DNA of 64,000 nt from Altererythrobacter sp. C41 (GCF_016803135.1 NZ_JAEVFE010000002.1:186001-250000), one strand, 5' to 3'. Numbered from the stretch's first letter, positions 23,167 through 32,419 are shown. Made by a program: numbers and translations. The notes: a model not told the origin generated them from the letters alone.

Positions 23167-24414
23167 TCAGGCCGTCGCTCCGCGGTGCTTCGCCATGAAA
23201 GCCTCGACCGCGGGCGCGATCTTCGTGCGCCAGCGGCTGCCGTTGAAGATGCCGTAGTGGCCGGCGCCCTCGGCGAGCTGGTATTGCTTCCTGGTCTTCG
23301 CAAGGCCCGTAGCGAGCGTAAGCGCGGCTTTCGTCTGCCCGATGCCGGAAATGTCGTCCCGCTCGCCTTCGATCGCGAGCAGCGCGGTGTCGCGGATCGC
23401 CCCTAGATCGACCGGCGCGCCGCGGTGGGTGAAGGTACCGGTCGCCAGCGAATGCTTCTGGAATACCTCCTCCACTGTCTGGAGGTAGAATTCGGCGGTC
23501 ATGTCGCAGACCGAGCGGTATTCGTCGTAGAAATCCTTGGTCGCCTGCGCGCTATCCTCGTCGCCCACCGTGAGATGCTTGAACATCTCGTAGTGGCTGA
23601 GGATGTGCTGGCCGAGATTCATGCTCATGAACCCTGCGAGCTGAAGGAAGCCCGGATAGACCCGCCGCCCCGCGCCGCGGTGCTGCATCGGCACGGTGGC
23701 GATCACCGTGTTGCGGAACCATTCGATCGGGCGGTCCATGGCGACGTCGTTGACCGAGGTCGGGCTCTCGCGCGTATCGATCGGCCCGCCCATCATGGTC
23801 AGCGTCGCGGGGCGGCAGGGATGCTCCTGCGCCCCCATGATCGCGGTAGCTGCGAGCGCGGGCACCGATGGCTGGCACACCGCCATCATGTGCGTGCCCG
23901 ATCCGTCTTTCTGGGGCCCGATGTGTTCGAGGAACTCGATCAGGTAGTCGATGTAGTCGTCGAGGTCGAAGCGGCCTTCCGACAGCGGCACCGTCTTCGC
24001 GTCGGCCCAGTCGGTCACATAGACCTCGCAGCTCTCGACCATCCGCCGCACGGTGCCGCGCAGCAGGGTAGCATAGTGCCCGCTCATCGGCGCGACGATC
24101 AGCAGCTTGGGCGCGCCTTCGGGCAGCCCTTCGCGGGTGAAGCGCTTGAGATCGCCGAACGGGCGGTTGACGACGGTGGCTTCCTCCACCGCGCGCGGTT
24201 CGCCGGCGATCTCCACGAACTCGATCCCGAACGCCGGCTTGTCGCGCGGCGCGGTGGCGTGGGCGAAGACCTCGAGCGCACTGGCGCCGATCTGGCCGGC
24301 GCCCAGATAGCTCGCCGGCAGATAGGGGCTCGAAAGCGCCTCGGCGCCGATCGAGGCGAGCGCGCTCGCGCCGCTGAGCCAGGCGCGCTGCAGTTCGTAG
24401 GCGTGATAAAGCAA
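23167..24414 (-). CDS. phaZ: Intracellular poly(3-hydroxybutyrate) depolymerase
   Basis: Intracellular PHB depolymerase that mobilises the storage polymer. The 415 residues show the PhaZ pattern: N-terminal MLYHAYELQRAWLSGASALA, a hydrolase fold with LLIVAPMSGHYATLLRGTVR, YVTDWADAKTVPLSEGRF, and a catalytic Cys180 in MAVCQPS where most alpha/beta hydrolases have Ser. The start is a TTG with an AAGGAA ribosome binding site eight bases upstream, unusual but supported by the family-typical N-terminus. phaB at the window start belongs to the same pathway. A tandem operator-like repeat precedes it. Confidence 0.95.
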   Translation of the reverse strand: MLYHAYELQRAWLSGASALASIGAEALSSPYLPASYLGAGQIGASALEVFAHATAPRDKPAFGIEFVEIAGEPRAVEEATVVNRPFGDLKRFTREGLPEGAPKLLIVAPMSGHYATLLRGTVRRMVESCEVYVTDWADAKTVPLSEGRFDLDDYIDYLIEFLEHIGPQKDGSGTHMMAVCQPSVPALAATAIMGAQEHPCRPATLTMMGGPIDTRESPTSVNDVAMDRPIEWFRNTVIATVPMQHRGAGRRVYPGFLQLAGFMSMNLGQHILSHYEMFKHLTVGDEDSAQATKDFYDEYRSVCDMTAEFYLQTVEEVFQKHSLATGTFTHRGAPVDLGAIRDTALLAIEGERDDISGIGQTKAALTLATGLAKTRKQYQLAEGAGHYGIFNGSRWRTKIAPAVEAFMAKHRGATA

Positions 24415-24463
24415 GTCGCGGGTTCCTTGCCGGGCGTCTCTTCATGGACGCTTTCCGTCGTCG

Positions 24464-24507
24464 TTGTGCACTGCACAGTGACGGGTCGCGGCCAATTGTG
24501 CAATGCA
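24464..24507. promoter_or_regulatory. Two tandem TTGTGCAnTGCA sites upstream of phaZ
   Basis: TTGTGCACTGCA at 24464-24475 and TTGTGCAATGCA at 24496-24507 differ in one base and are exactly 32 bases apart, three helical turns. They lie 50-93 bases before the phaZ start and on the other side 74-117 bases before the ABC transporter start. TGC-rich repeats of this kind are reported as operators of PhaR, the PHB-responsive repressor, in other alphaproteobacteria; PhaR itself is not in the window, so this is an inference. Confidence 0.55.
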
Positions 24508-24580
24508 TCATTTGCGGATTCGTGCCGGTCCCGCGCGGGATGAGTGGATTTTGCCGCGCTGCATCGCTACCTGCCCTGGC

Positions 24581-26422
24581 ATGGACGCGGACACCCCCCA
24601 GCCCGACGCGCCGCCCGCGCGCCGGGGCTTTTTCCGCCGGAGCGCGGCGATCGAGGGCGAGGCGAAGCCGGCGCGCACGCTCGGCCCGCTGAAGATGATC
24701 TTTCGCGAGGCGGCGAACTATCCGGGCCGGGTCGCGATGGCGCTGGTTGCGCTGATCGTCACCGCCGCGGCGACACTGGCGATTCCGAACGGCTTCAAGC
24801 TCATCATCGACCGCGGCTTTGCGCAGGGCGACCCGGGCGACGTGGCCCGCTGGTTCCAGTACTTGCTGATGATCGTCGGCGTGCTCGCGATCGGAACCGC
24901 GCTGCGGTTCTATTTCGTGAGCTGGCTCGGGGAGCGGGTGGTCGCCGATATCCGCTTGAAAGTGCAGAACAACCTGCTGCGCCTCGCACCGGGCTTCTAC
25001 GAGGAGAACAGCCCGAAGGAGATCGCGAGCCGGATGACGGCCGACACCGCGCTGATCGAGCAGGTGGTCGGCACGACGATCTCGACCGCGCTGCGCAACG
25101 CGCTGATGGCCGTGGGCGGCACGGCCTATCTGTTCTGGCTCGCCCCGCAGCTCACCGTGGGGCTGGTGATCGGCATTCCGGTCGTGATCCTGCCGATCAT
25201 GTTCTTCGGCCGCCGCATCCGCAACGTCTCGCGCTCGAGCCAGGACCGGATCGCCGACGTCGGGGCGATGGTCGCGGAAGTGCTCGCGGCGATGAAGATC
25301 GTCCAGGCGTTCAATCAGGAAAGGCGCGAGGGCGAGCGCTTTGCCGTCGCAGTCGAACGCACGTTCGCCACTGCGAAACGCCGCATCCTGCTGCGCGCGG
25401 TGATGACGGCGACGATCATCTTCGTCGTCTTCGGCGCGATCACGCTGGTCATGTGGCGCGGCGCGATCGCGGTGACGAGCGGTGAGATCAGCGGCGGCAC
25501 GATCGCCGCCTTCGTCATCACCGGCATTCTGGTGGCGGGAGCCTTCGGCGCGCTCACCGAAGTCTACGGCGAGCTCCTGCGCGGCGCGGGCGCGGCCAGC
25601 CGGCTCGAGGAATTGCTGGAGGAAAAGCCTGCGATCGCCCCTCCGGCGCGCCCGCTCGCGCTGCCCGAGCCGCCGCGCGGCAGCCTTTCGTTCCGCGGCG
25701 TCTCCTTCCGCTATCCGACGCGGCTCGAGACCCCGGCGCTCAAGGAATTCACGCTCGAGATCGAGCCCGGCGAAACGGTCGCGCTGGTCGGCCCCTCGGG
25801 TGCGGGCAAGTCGACCGTGTTCCAGCTCGCCGAGCGGTTCTACGATCCGCAAGCGGGCACGATCCGGCTCGACGGGATCCCACTCACCAGTGCCGATCCG
25901 GCGGAGGTTCGCAAGCGCATCGCGCTCGTCCCGCAGGACGGCGTGCTGTTCTCGGCCAATGCGCGCGACAACCTGCGCTACGGTGCCTGGGATGCGAGCG
26001 ACGAGGATATCTGGGAAGCGGCCCGCGCGGCCAATGCCGAGCGGTTCCTGCGCGAGCTTCCCGAGGGGCTCGACACTTATCTCGGCGAGAGCGGCACGCG
26101 GCTGTCCGGCGGGCAGCAGCAGCGCCTCGCCATCGCCCGCGCGCTGTTGCGCGATGCGCCGATCCTGTTGCTCGACGAAGCGACCAGTGCGCTCGACGCG
26201 GAGAGCGAGCGGCTGGTGCAGCAGGCGCTCGACCGGCTGATGGCGCAGCGCACGACGCTCGTCATCGCGCACCGCCTTGCCACCGTTCGCGCGGCCGACC
26301 GGATCGTGGTGATGGACGAGGGGCGGATCGTGGAGCAGGGCACGCATGCCCAGCTTGCCGAAGCGGGCGGGCTCTACAGCCGACTCGCTGCACTCCAGTT
26401 CGCCCCCAGCGAAGCCGCCTGA
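24581..26422 (+). CDS. ABC transporter, fused permease and ATPase (MsbA-like exporter)
   Basis: Half-transporter of 613 residues that should work as a homodimer to export a lipid or hydrophobic compound. Six transmembrane helices fill residues ~45-310, followed by a nucleotide-binding domain with Walker A GPSGAGKST at about 404-412, signature LSGGQQQR at about 508, and Walker B ILLLDEATSALD at about 528. The start at 24581 follows poor ribosome-binding sequence, so it could shift. It is divergent from phaZ; the substrate cannot be told from sequence. Confidence 0.9.
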   Translation: MDADTPQPDAPPARRGFFRRSAAIEGEAKPARTLGPLKMIFREAANYPGRVAMALVALIVTAAATLAIPNGFKLIIDRGFAQGDPGDVARWFQYLLMIVGVLAIGTALRFYFVSWLGERVVADIRLKVQNNLLRLAPGFYEENSPKEIASRMTADTALIEQVVGTTISTALRNALMAVGGTAYLFWLAPQLTVGLVIGIPVVILPIMFFGRRIRNVSRSSQDRIADVGAMVAEVLAAMKIVQAFNQERREGERFAVAVERTFATAKRRILLRAVMTATIIFVVFGAITLVMWRGAIAVTSGEISGGTIAAFVITGILVAGAFGALTEVYGELLRGAGAASRLEELLEEKPAIAPPARPLALPEPPRGSLSFRGVSFRYPTRLETPALKEFTLEIEPGETVALVGPSGAGKSTVFQLAERFYDPQAGTIRLDGIPLTSADPAEVRKRIALVPQDGVLFSANARDNLRYGAWDASDEDIWEAARAANAERFLRELPEGLDTYLGESGTRLSGGQQQRLAIARALLRDAPILLLDEATSALDAESERLVQQALDRLMAQRTTLVIAHRLATVRAADRIVVMDEGRIVEQGTHAQLAEAGGLYSRLAALQFAPSEAA

Positions 26423-26582
26423 ACCGATGGCCATGCGTTCAGCCCAGACACAGGCTGGACAATCTATGAAGTTGCAACTGAAACCGACGAACGGCGACGC
26501 GCCGGGCGCGCCGTCGCCTATGCTGGGGGCAGAGGATCTCTGCATCCTTGGGGCTGACTGAAATTTCCGGGAGTATTCCGAC

Positions 26583-28733
26583 ATGATCCGCACCATGCTT
26601 GCCGCGGGGGCCAGCGCTCTCGCCTTGACCTTTGCCGTTCCGGCGCTGGCGCAGGACGCCGGCGCCGCGGCGCCGGCCGCCAAGGCGGAGGAAACTCCGC
26701 TGCCGACGATGAGCTTCGGCGAATGGGGCTTCGATCCCGCCTATCTCGACAAGACCGTCGATCCGGGCGACGACTTCTTCGCCTACGCGAACGAGAAGTG
26801 GCTCGAAGCCAACCCGCTGCCGCCCGAGTTCTCGCGCTTCGGCGCGTTCAACCTGCTGCGTGAGAAATCGACCAGCGACGTGAAGACTCTGGTCGACGAA
26901 CTCGTGGCGAAGGACCCGGCGAGCCTCTCGGCCGACGAGAAGCGCATCGTCGATGCCTACAACGCCTTCCTCGATACCGCCGCGATCGATGCCGCCGGCC
27001 TCGCGCCGGCCAAGCCTTACCTCGACCGGATCGAAAGCGCCGGGACCCTGGCGGACCTCGCGACGCTGTGGGGCACGCCCGGCTACTCCTCGCCCGTCGG
27101 CGGCTTCGTGACGGTCGATGCCAAGGAACCGACGCGTTACTCGGTCTATGTCGCCTCCGGCGGCCTCGGCCTGCCCGACCGCGACTACTATCTCGACAAG
27201 ACCGAGAAGGGCCGCGAGATTCAGGCCAAGTACCGCGAATACCTCGCCTTCCTGTTCCAGCAGGCCGGCTACGCCGATCCTGCCGCGACCGCGCAGCAGG
27301 TCTACGCGCTCGAAGACGCGATCGCGCGCAACATCGCGTGGGACCGCGCGACGCGCCGCAACCGCGACCTGACCTACAATCCCGTGACGCCGGCTGAGCT
27401 TGGCGATCTGGCCGGCGGCTTCCCGCTGACCGCAATGCTCGAGGCGAGTGGGTTCGGCGAGACCGACCGCTTCGTCATCTACGACCTTCCGCCGACCGAG
27501 CAGGAAGCGGCTGCACTCGGCCTCGCCGAAGATACGCTCGCCAAGATCGGTGGCGGCACGCCGGCGATGCTGGCGCTGCTGGCGAAAACGCCGGTCGAGG
27601 TGCTGCAGGCGTGGACCGTCAAGGAATTCCTCGTCGCCAATGCCGCCGTCCTGCCAAGCGCGATCGACGAGGCGGACTTCGCCTTCTACGGCCAGACGCT
27701 CACCGGCACGCCCGAGCAGCGCGCGCGCTGGAAGCGGGCGACCGCGGAAACCGAGGGTCTGCTCGGCGAACTGGTCGGCGCCTCCTACGTCGAGCGCTAC
27801 TTCCCGCCCGAGAACAAGGCGGCGATGGAGGACCTGGTCGTCAACCTGCGCAAGGCGCTGGCGATCAGCATCGAAGAGAACGACTGGATGAGCGCGGCGA
27901 CCAAGCAGGAAGCCGTCGCCAAGCTCGACAGCTTCGATCCCAAGATCGGCTACCGCGAAAACCTCGAGACGTATCCCGGCCTCGCGATCGATGCCGGCGC
28001 GCCGCTCGCCAACCGCATGGCCGCGGCCGCGTGGCAGTGGAACGACATGCTCTCGAAGCTCGGCGGGCCGATCGACCGCACCGAGTGGGGCATGCTGCCG
28101 CAGACGGTGAACGCCTACTACAACTCGACCAAGAACGAGATCGTCTTCCCGGCCGCGATCCTGCAGCCGCCGTTCTACAACGTGTCCGCGGATCCGGCGG
28201 TGAACTACGGCGGCATCGGCGCGGTGATCGGGCACGAGATGGGTCACGGCTTCGACGACCAGGGCTCCAAGTCCGACGGCACCGGCATGCTGCGCAACTG
28301 GTGGACCGAGGCGGACCGCGCCGCGTTCGACAAGCTCGGCAATGCGCTGGTCGAGCAGTACGGCGAGTTCTGCCCGCTCGACGACGGCACGACCTGCGTC
28401 AACGGACGCCTGACGCTGGGCGAGAATATCGGTGACGTGGGCGGTCTCAGCCTCGCCTACCGCGCCTACAAGCTCTCGCTGAACGGCAAGGAAGCGCCGG
28501 TGATCGACGGCCTGACCGGCGACCAGCGCTTCTTCCTCGCCTGGGCGCAGGTCTGGCGCTCGCAGCAGCGCGAGGACGCCGCGCGCCAGCGGCTGCGGAC
28601 CGATCCGCACAGCCCCGAGCAGTACCGCACCAACGGCGCGGTACGGCAGATGGACGCATGGTACGAGGCGTTCAACGTGACCGCCGACGATGCGCTCTAC
28701 CTGCCGCCCGAGGAGCGCGTGCATATCTGGTAA
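26583..28733 (+). CDS. M13 family zinc metallopeptidase (PepO/neprilysin-like)
   Basis: Secreted zinc endopeptidase of 716 residues. A signal peptide ends at about ALA-Q, residues 23-24. The zinc motif HEMGH lies at 551-555 with the third ligand Glu614 in ENIGD, the substrate-binding NAYYNSTKNEIVFPA lies upstream, and the C-terminus contains ...RVHIW, typical for the family. It should cleave small peptides in the periplasm or outside. A perfect terminator follows, so it is a single-gene unit. Confidence 0.95.
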   Translation: MIRTMLAAGASALALTFAVPALAQDAGAAAPAAKAEETPLPTMSFGEWGFDPAYLDKTVDPGDDFFAYANEKWLEANPLPPEFSRFGAFNLLREKSTSDVKTLVDELVAKDPASLSADEKRIVDAYNAFLDTAAIDAAGLAPAKPYLDRIESAGTLADLATLWGTPGYSSPVGGFVTVDAKEPTRYSVYVASGGLGLPDRDYYLDKTEKGREIQAKYREYLAFLFQQAGYADPAATAQQVYALEDAIARNIAWDRATRRNRDLTYNPVTPAELGDLAGGFPLTAMLEASGFGETDRFVIYDLPPTEQEAAALGLAEDTLAKIGGGTPAMLALLAKTPVEVLQAWTVKEFLVANAAVLPSAIDEADFAFYGQTLTGTPEQRARWKRATAETEGLLGELVGASYVERYFPPENKAAMEDLVVNLRKALAISIEENDWMSAATKQEAVAKLDSFDPKIGYRENLETYPGLAIDAGAPLANRMAAAAWQWNDMLSKLGGPIDRTEWGMLPQTVNAYYNSTKNEIVFPAAILQPPFYNVSADPAVNYGGIGAVIGHEMGHGFDDQGSKSDGTGMLRNWWTEADRAAFDKLGNALVEQYGEFCPLDDGTTCVNGRLTLGENIGDVGGLSLAYRAYKLSLNGKEAPVIDGLTGDQRFFLAWAQVWRSQQREDAARQRLRTDPHSPEQYRTNGAVRQMDAWYEAFNVTADDALYLPPEERVHIW

Positions 28734-28754
28734 GGCACTATTGCTGTCGCCAAA

Positions 28755-28791
28755 GATTGCCCCCGGCCACGCGGTCGGGGGCAATTTTTAT
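28755..28791 (+). terminator. Rho-independent terminator of the M13 peptidase gene
   Basis: The stem ATTGCCCCCGGCC/GGTCGGGGGCAAT with a short CACGC loop is followed by a run of T (TTTTTATG). It begins 22 bases after the stop codon, and is one of the strongest terminators in the window. Confidence 0.9.
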
Positions 28792-28848
28792 GTGCGGCGG
28801 CCGATTTGCGTTTGACACGCCGCGCACCATCGCCATGACCCGCAGGCA

Positions 28849-29658
28849 ATGAGCCTTACCCTGACCGCGATCCTGCTCGGCATCCTCGAAGGGCTGACCG
28901 AGTTCCTCCCCGTCTCCTCGACCGGCCACCTGATCCTCGCGCAGGCCTTCTTCGGCTATGACCCGGCGCAGTGGCGGCAGTTCAACATCGTCATCCAGCT
29001 CGGCGCGATCCTCGCGGTCGTGGTGACGTACTGGAAGACGTTCTGGACCATGGGCATGGGCTTTCTCCGCCTCGAGCCGGAAGCCCTGCGGTTCGTGCGC
29101 AACATCCTGCTCGGCTTCCTTCCGGCGGCGGTGATTGGACTGCTGGCGAAGGATGCGATCGACGTGATGCTGGGAACGCCGATGATCGTGGCCGTCGCCC
29201 TGGTGATCGGCGGCATCGCGATCCTCGCGCTCGAGAAGACGATCCCGGTGCGCGAGGACGTGGGCGTGGCGGGCCTCTCGTGGAAGACGGCGATCGCGGT
29301 CGGCTTCGCCCAGTGCCTGGCGATGATCCCGGGCACGAGCCGTTCGGCGGCGACCATTCTCGGCGCGCTCGCCATGGGCGTGGGGCGCAAGACGGCGGCC
29401 GAATTCTCGTTCTTCCTAGCGGTCCCGACGATGCTGGGCGCGGCGACGGTCAAGATCCTCGACGAACCCGCGCTGCTGGCGGGCGAGGCGGCCGTCGGCT
29501 GGGGTGAGATCGCGCTCGGCTTCTTTTCCGCCTTCCTGGTTGCGCTGGTCGTGATTCGGGCGTTCGTCGCCTACGTCAGCCGCCACGGTTTCGCGCCGTT
29601 CGCCTGGTACCGTATCGTGCTCGGCGCGGGTGCGATCGCCTGGCTCGCTCTCGGCTGA
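28849..29658 (+). CDS. uppP: Undecaprenyl-diphosphatase
   Basis: BacA/UppP integral membrane enzyme that dephosphorylates undecaprenyl diphosphate, recycling the lipid carrier for cell-wall and glycan synthesis. The 269 residues contain the active-site motif EGLTEFLPVSSTGH at 14-27 and the second motif PGTSRSA near residue 160, and about eight transmembrane helices. The length matches the family. The ATG at 28849 lacks a clear Shine-Dalgarno sequence, but the N-terminus is standard. Confidence 0.96.
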   Translation: MSLTLTAILLGILEGLTEFLPVSSTGHLILAQAFFGYDPAQWRQFNIVIQLGAILAVVVTYWKTFWTMGMGFLRLEPEALRFVRNILLGFLPAAVIGLLAKDAIDVMLGTPMIVAVALVIGGIAILALEKTIPVREDVGVAGLSWKTAIAVGFAQCLAMIPGTSRSAATILGALAMGVGRKTAAEFSFFLAVPTMLGAATVKILDEPALLAGEAAVGWGEIALGFFSAFLVALVVIRAFVAYVSRHGFAPFAWYRIVLGAGAIAWLALG

Positions 29659-29777
29659 TCCATCCTGGCGGATCGTTGCCCGCGTGCAACTATCCTACTC
29701 GACCGGTCGCAAGCTCCGGAACGTTTGGCGACCAACCCGGGTTGTATCGGGAAGGATGGTTCACAGACGATAACACG

Positions 29778-30041
29778 ATGGGTTTGATCTTTTTTCTAGC
29801 GGGTGGCGCGGTTCTCGGCTGGCTCGCGGCAATCGTGCTGCGCGTCGAGAACGGGCGCGGCATCATGGCCAACGTCGCCGCGGGCAGCCTCGGGGCCGTC
29901 ATCGGCGGTGTGGTCGGCAATCGCGGGTCGATACTTTCCGGCCTCAGCGCGATCTCGATACCCGTCGCCGCCGTTGGCGCGCTGGTCCTCATCGGTGCCC
30001 TGGCCCTGTTTCGAAACCGGCTCGACGGGCGCCGCAGGTAA
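29778..30041 (+). CDS. GlsB/YeaQ/YmgE family membrane protein
   Basis: Small transglycosylase-associated-type membrane protein of 87 residues, MGLIFFLAGGAVLGWLAAIV onward, with three hydrophobic helices and short Gly-rich turns (GRGIMANVAAGSLGAVIGGV). This family is common in stress and envelope contexts; no enzyme activity is established. The ATG is chosen over a farther upstream one (29676), which would add a polar stretch absent from the family. Confidence 0.82.
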   Translation: MGLIFFLAGGAVLGWLAAIVLRVENGRGIMANVAAGSLGAVIGGVVGNRGSILSGLSAISIPVAAVGALVLIGALALFRNRLDGRRR

Positions 30042-30109
30042 ACGCTATTCACGCCGGGTCGACATAGTGTACAGGTCGGCCCACCCAACAGCAAAGGGGA
30101 AAGACTGAG

Positions 30110-30400
30110 ATGAAGAGCATTTTCAAGAGCGCGATGGTTGCTTCCGTTGCCGCAATGGGCCTCAGCCTCGCTGCCTGCGATAGCGCGCAGGAGAACGCGG
30201 CCGAGGATGCCGGCGAGCAGAACGCCGAGATGGTGAACGAGCAGGCCGAAGCGATGGAAGACACCGGCCAGATCACCGACGCCGAAGCCGATGCGATGAC
30301 CGACGCGGCCGAAGATCAGGCGGACGCGATGGAAGAGCAGGCCGAAGCCGCTGCCGAGGGCGATGCCGCCACCGACGCCGCGACGCCGCCGGCCGAGTAA
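30110..30400 (+). CDS. Small acidic lipoprotein, coiled-coil-like
   Basis: The 96-residue product has a signal peptide and lipobox LAAC (Cys23 in SLAACDSAQ). The mature part is very acidic and Ala-rich, with Glu/Gln/Met spaced as in an amphipathic helix (EMVNEQAEAMEDTGQ). No domain is recognised. A terminator follows 24 bases on, so it is its own unit. Similar A/D/E-rich exported proteins are at 56897 and 61170. Confidence 0.75.
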   Translation: MKSIFKSAMVASVAAMGLSLAACDSAQENAAEDAGEQNAEMVNEQAEAMEDTGQITDAEADAMTDAAEDQADAMEEQAEAAAEGDAATDAATPPAE

Positions 30401-30423
30401 GCTTCGCTTCTCGAATTCGGGAG

Positions 30424-30458
30424 AGCCGGTCCGGGTCACCCCGGGCCGGCTTTTCTTT
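30424..30458 (+). terminator. Rho-independent terminator of the acidic lipoprotein gene
   Basis: The stem GCCGGTCCGGG/CCCGGGCCGGC is followed by TTTTCTTTT. It lies 24 bases after the stop and just before the opposing end of phhA. Confidence 0.85.
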
Positions 30459-30467
30459 TGCCGCCGG

Positions 30468-31406
30468 TCAGACCGGCGCCGCACCGCTCCCGCGGCCGCC
30501 GCGCAGGAGGTATTCCTGGGTGCCGCGGTGGATCACGTTGTCGACGTCGATCACGGCCGAGTTGGCGTACGTGAAGGCGGGCGGCAGGTTGCGGTAGAGG
30601 CGGTCGAAGTCGCGCTCCACCGTCTGGCGGTAGAGATCCTCGAAGCTCTCGATGACGAAGTAGGTCGGCTGCAGGTCGCTGATCACGTAATCGGTGCGCA
30701 TCACCCGGTCGACGTTGAGCATGATCCGGTTGGGGCTCTTGCCCTCGACCGCGAAGACCACCTCGGTCGGGCCCGAGAGAATGCCCGCGCCGTAGGCCCG
30801 CACTTCGCCGTGTTCGAGCATCAGGCCGAATTCCACCGTGTACCAGTAGAGCGCGCCGAGCGCCTTCAGCCGGTTGTAGCGCATCGCCTTCCACCCGGCC
30901 TTGCCGTATTCCTGCATGTAGTCGGCATAGACCTGGTCGGTCAGCATCGGGACGTGGCCGAAGACGTCGTGGAACACGTCGGGTTCCTGGATGTAGTCGA
31001 ACGTCTCGCGGGTGCGGATGAAGTTGCCGGCAGGGAAGCGGCGGTTGGCGAGATGCCAGAAAAACACGTGATCGGGGATCAGCATCGGCACCGGCACGAC
31101 GCTCCACCCGGTCAGCTTGCCAAGATCCTCCGACAGCCGCCCGAACTCGGGCACGCCGCCCTGGCCGAGGTCGAGCTTGTCCAGCCCCTCCAGGAAAGCG
31201 CTCGCCGCGTGGCCGGGCAGGACCGCCATCTGCCGGGCGAAGAGATCGTTCCAGATCGCATCGTCCTCGGCCGTATAGTCGGTCTGCTTCGGCTCCAGCC
31301 AGTCGTCGCCGACATGGGCCGGCTTCCTGAGCGGGGCGGTGAAGACGTCCGCCGGCATCTCGGGGAGAGCCGTGAAGTCGTGTTCCTGAGGTGCGATCGT
31401 TGCCAT
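30468..31406 (-). CDS. phhA: Phenylalanine 4-monooxygenase
   Basis: Iron- and tetrahydrobiopterin-dependent hydroxylase that converts phenylalanine to tyrosine. The 312 residues from MATIAPQEHDF contain the iron ligands His146 and His151 in FHDVFGHVPML and Glu192 in WYTVEFGL. The catalytic-domain stretches PDVFHDVFGH and PTYFVIESFEDLYRQT fit the bacterial monomeric form without a regulatory domain. The start has AGGAGA eight bases upstream. The neighbour is a zinc-ribbon protein on the same strand; no functional link is known. Confidence 0.96.
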   Translation of the reverse strand: MATIAPQEHDFTALPEMPADVFTAPLRKPAHVGDDWLEPKQTDYTAEDDAIWNDLFARQMAVLPGHAASAFLEGLDKLDLGQGGVPEFGRLSEDLGKLTGWSVVPVPMLIPDHVFFWHLANRRFPAGNFIRTRETFDYIQEPDVFHDVFGHVPMLTDQVYADYMQEYGKAGWKAMRYNRLKALGALYWYTVEFGLMLEHGEVRAYGAGILSGPTEVVFAVEGKSPNRIMLNVDRVMRTDYVISDLQPTYFVIESFEDLYRQTVERDFDRLYRNLPPAFTYANSAVIDVDNVIHRGTQEYLLRGGRGSGAAPV

Positions 31407-31467
31407 GGTTTCTCCTGTAACCAATAACACCGCCGCGGGTGACTGACAAACGGCGTGCGGCCCGCCG

Positions 31468-31761
31468 TCAGTCGAAGATATCCTCGAGCCAGCTCTTGCG
31501 CCGCTTGTAGGGCTTGCCGTGATGGCCGTGGCCGTAGCCCGCGTGCGCCTGCCCGCCGTGGCGCGCGTAGTCGGGCGCGGGGCGCTGCGGGGCGGCCTGG
31601 GGCGCGCTGCGCTCCACGATCTTGTCGAGCTCCCCGCGGTCGAGCCAGACGCCGCGGCACTGCGGGCAATAGTCGATCTCGATCCCCTGCCGGTCGCTCA
31701 TGGCGAGGGGCACGCGGCAGACGGGGCATTGCATGGCGGCGACTTCGGCTTCGGTGCGCAT
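31468..31761 (-). CDS. TFIIB-type zinc-ribbon protein
   Basis: The 97-residue protein has a four-cysteine zinc ribbon, CPVCR at 12-16 and CPQCRGVWLDRGEL beginning near 32, the pattern of the zf-TFIIB group. The C-terminal half is His/Gly-rich (GYGHGHHGKPYKRRK) and ends SWLEDIFD. Function unknown; such proteins often occur as solitary bacterial genes. A second start at MQCPVCR, nine residues in, is possible. Confidence 0.75.
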   Translation of the reverse strand: MRTEAEVAAMQCPVCRVPLAMSDRQGIEIDYCPQCRGVWLDRGELDKIVERSAPQAAPQRPAPDYARHGGQAHAGYGHGHHGKPYKRRKSWLEDIFD

Positions 31762-31868
31762 CGGCGGATCGGTCCTCTCTCTAGCCTGGTATCTCTAGCA
31801 GATGGGGGCGGCGGCGCCGCGATCAAGCGGGCGGCCGGTGTTGACGCTCCGCCAAGTTTTACGCCGTG

Positions 31869-32351
31869 TCACCTTGTGGCGGAAGCGGGGGTCCGGCGCC
31901 CCAGCCGGTCCAGCCGCGCGAGATGCTGAAGCAGCGCATTCATGTCGGGTTTCCAATACCTTGCGGCATAGTGCCCGCGGCCCATGACGATCTGGATCAT
32001 CCCGTGCTCGGCGCGGTAACCGGCATCGAGGCCTGTGGACTTCGCCGAGGCCAAGTTGACAGGCGAGTGTAACCTTCCGAGCGCCGCGTCCCAGGCGGCG
32101 GCGAAACCCGCCGCGCCCGGGCGCTTGCGCAGGCGGTAGGCGCTTTCCCGCCCCATGCCGACCGCCCGCGCTGCGGCGAGGACCGAACGCGTTTCGGCGA
32201 GGTAGCCGATGAAGGCCGCCTGCCGTTCGGGCACCCAGCCGTCGCGGCGCGGGCCGACCGGCACCGGATGAAAGGCGGGGATACGGCGGCGGGTGCGCCG
32301 CGGCTCGGATGCCGGCTCGGGGGCCGGCTGACGGGAGGAATTGCGCTTCAT
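31869..32351 (-). CDS. Helix-turn-helix protein paired with a ClpP-like gene
   Basis: The 160-residue product from MKRNSSRQPAPE has an Arg/Pro-rich N-terminus (residues 1-45), then RQAAFIGYLAETRSVLAAA and VGMGRESAYRLRKRPGAAGF, a clear helix-turn-helix with a recognition helix, and a C-terminal part with MIQIVMGRGHYAARYWKPDM. It resembles small terminase-like or resolvase-like DNA-binding proteins, but I do not recognise a named family. The ClpP-like gene starts upstream with 68 bases between, so the two are probably cotranscribed. Confidence 0.6.
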   Translation of the reverse strand: MKRNSSRQPAPEPASEPRRTRRRIPAFHPVPVGPRRDGWVPERQAAFIGYLAETRSVLAAARAVGMGRESAYRLRKRPGAAGFAAAWDAALGRLHSPVNLASAKSTGLDAGYRAEHGMIQIVMGRGHYAARYWKPDMNALLQHLARLDRLGRRTPASATR

Positions 32352-32419
32352 TCGGCATGATGAACCACATTTGTTCCATGTAGGAAAATGGTTTCTGCCG
32401 CGACGGCCGGGCGGTTCGG

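Noticed and set aside
26493-26518. GGCGACG/CGTCGCC hairpin before the M13 peptidase gene
   Set aside because: No T-run follows, and chance GC-rich palindromes are common here; no role could be supported.
23552-26683. A 1043-codon minus-strand frame opposite the ABC transporter gene
   Set aside because: It lies antisense to the clearly coding transporter and has no recognisable motif; it is a mirror of codon bias.
26439-28784. A 781-codon minus-strand frame opposite the M13 peptidase gene
   Set aside because: Same cause: the plus strand holds a peptidase with HEMGH and signal peptide, the antisense product has none.
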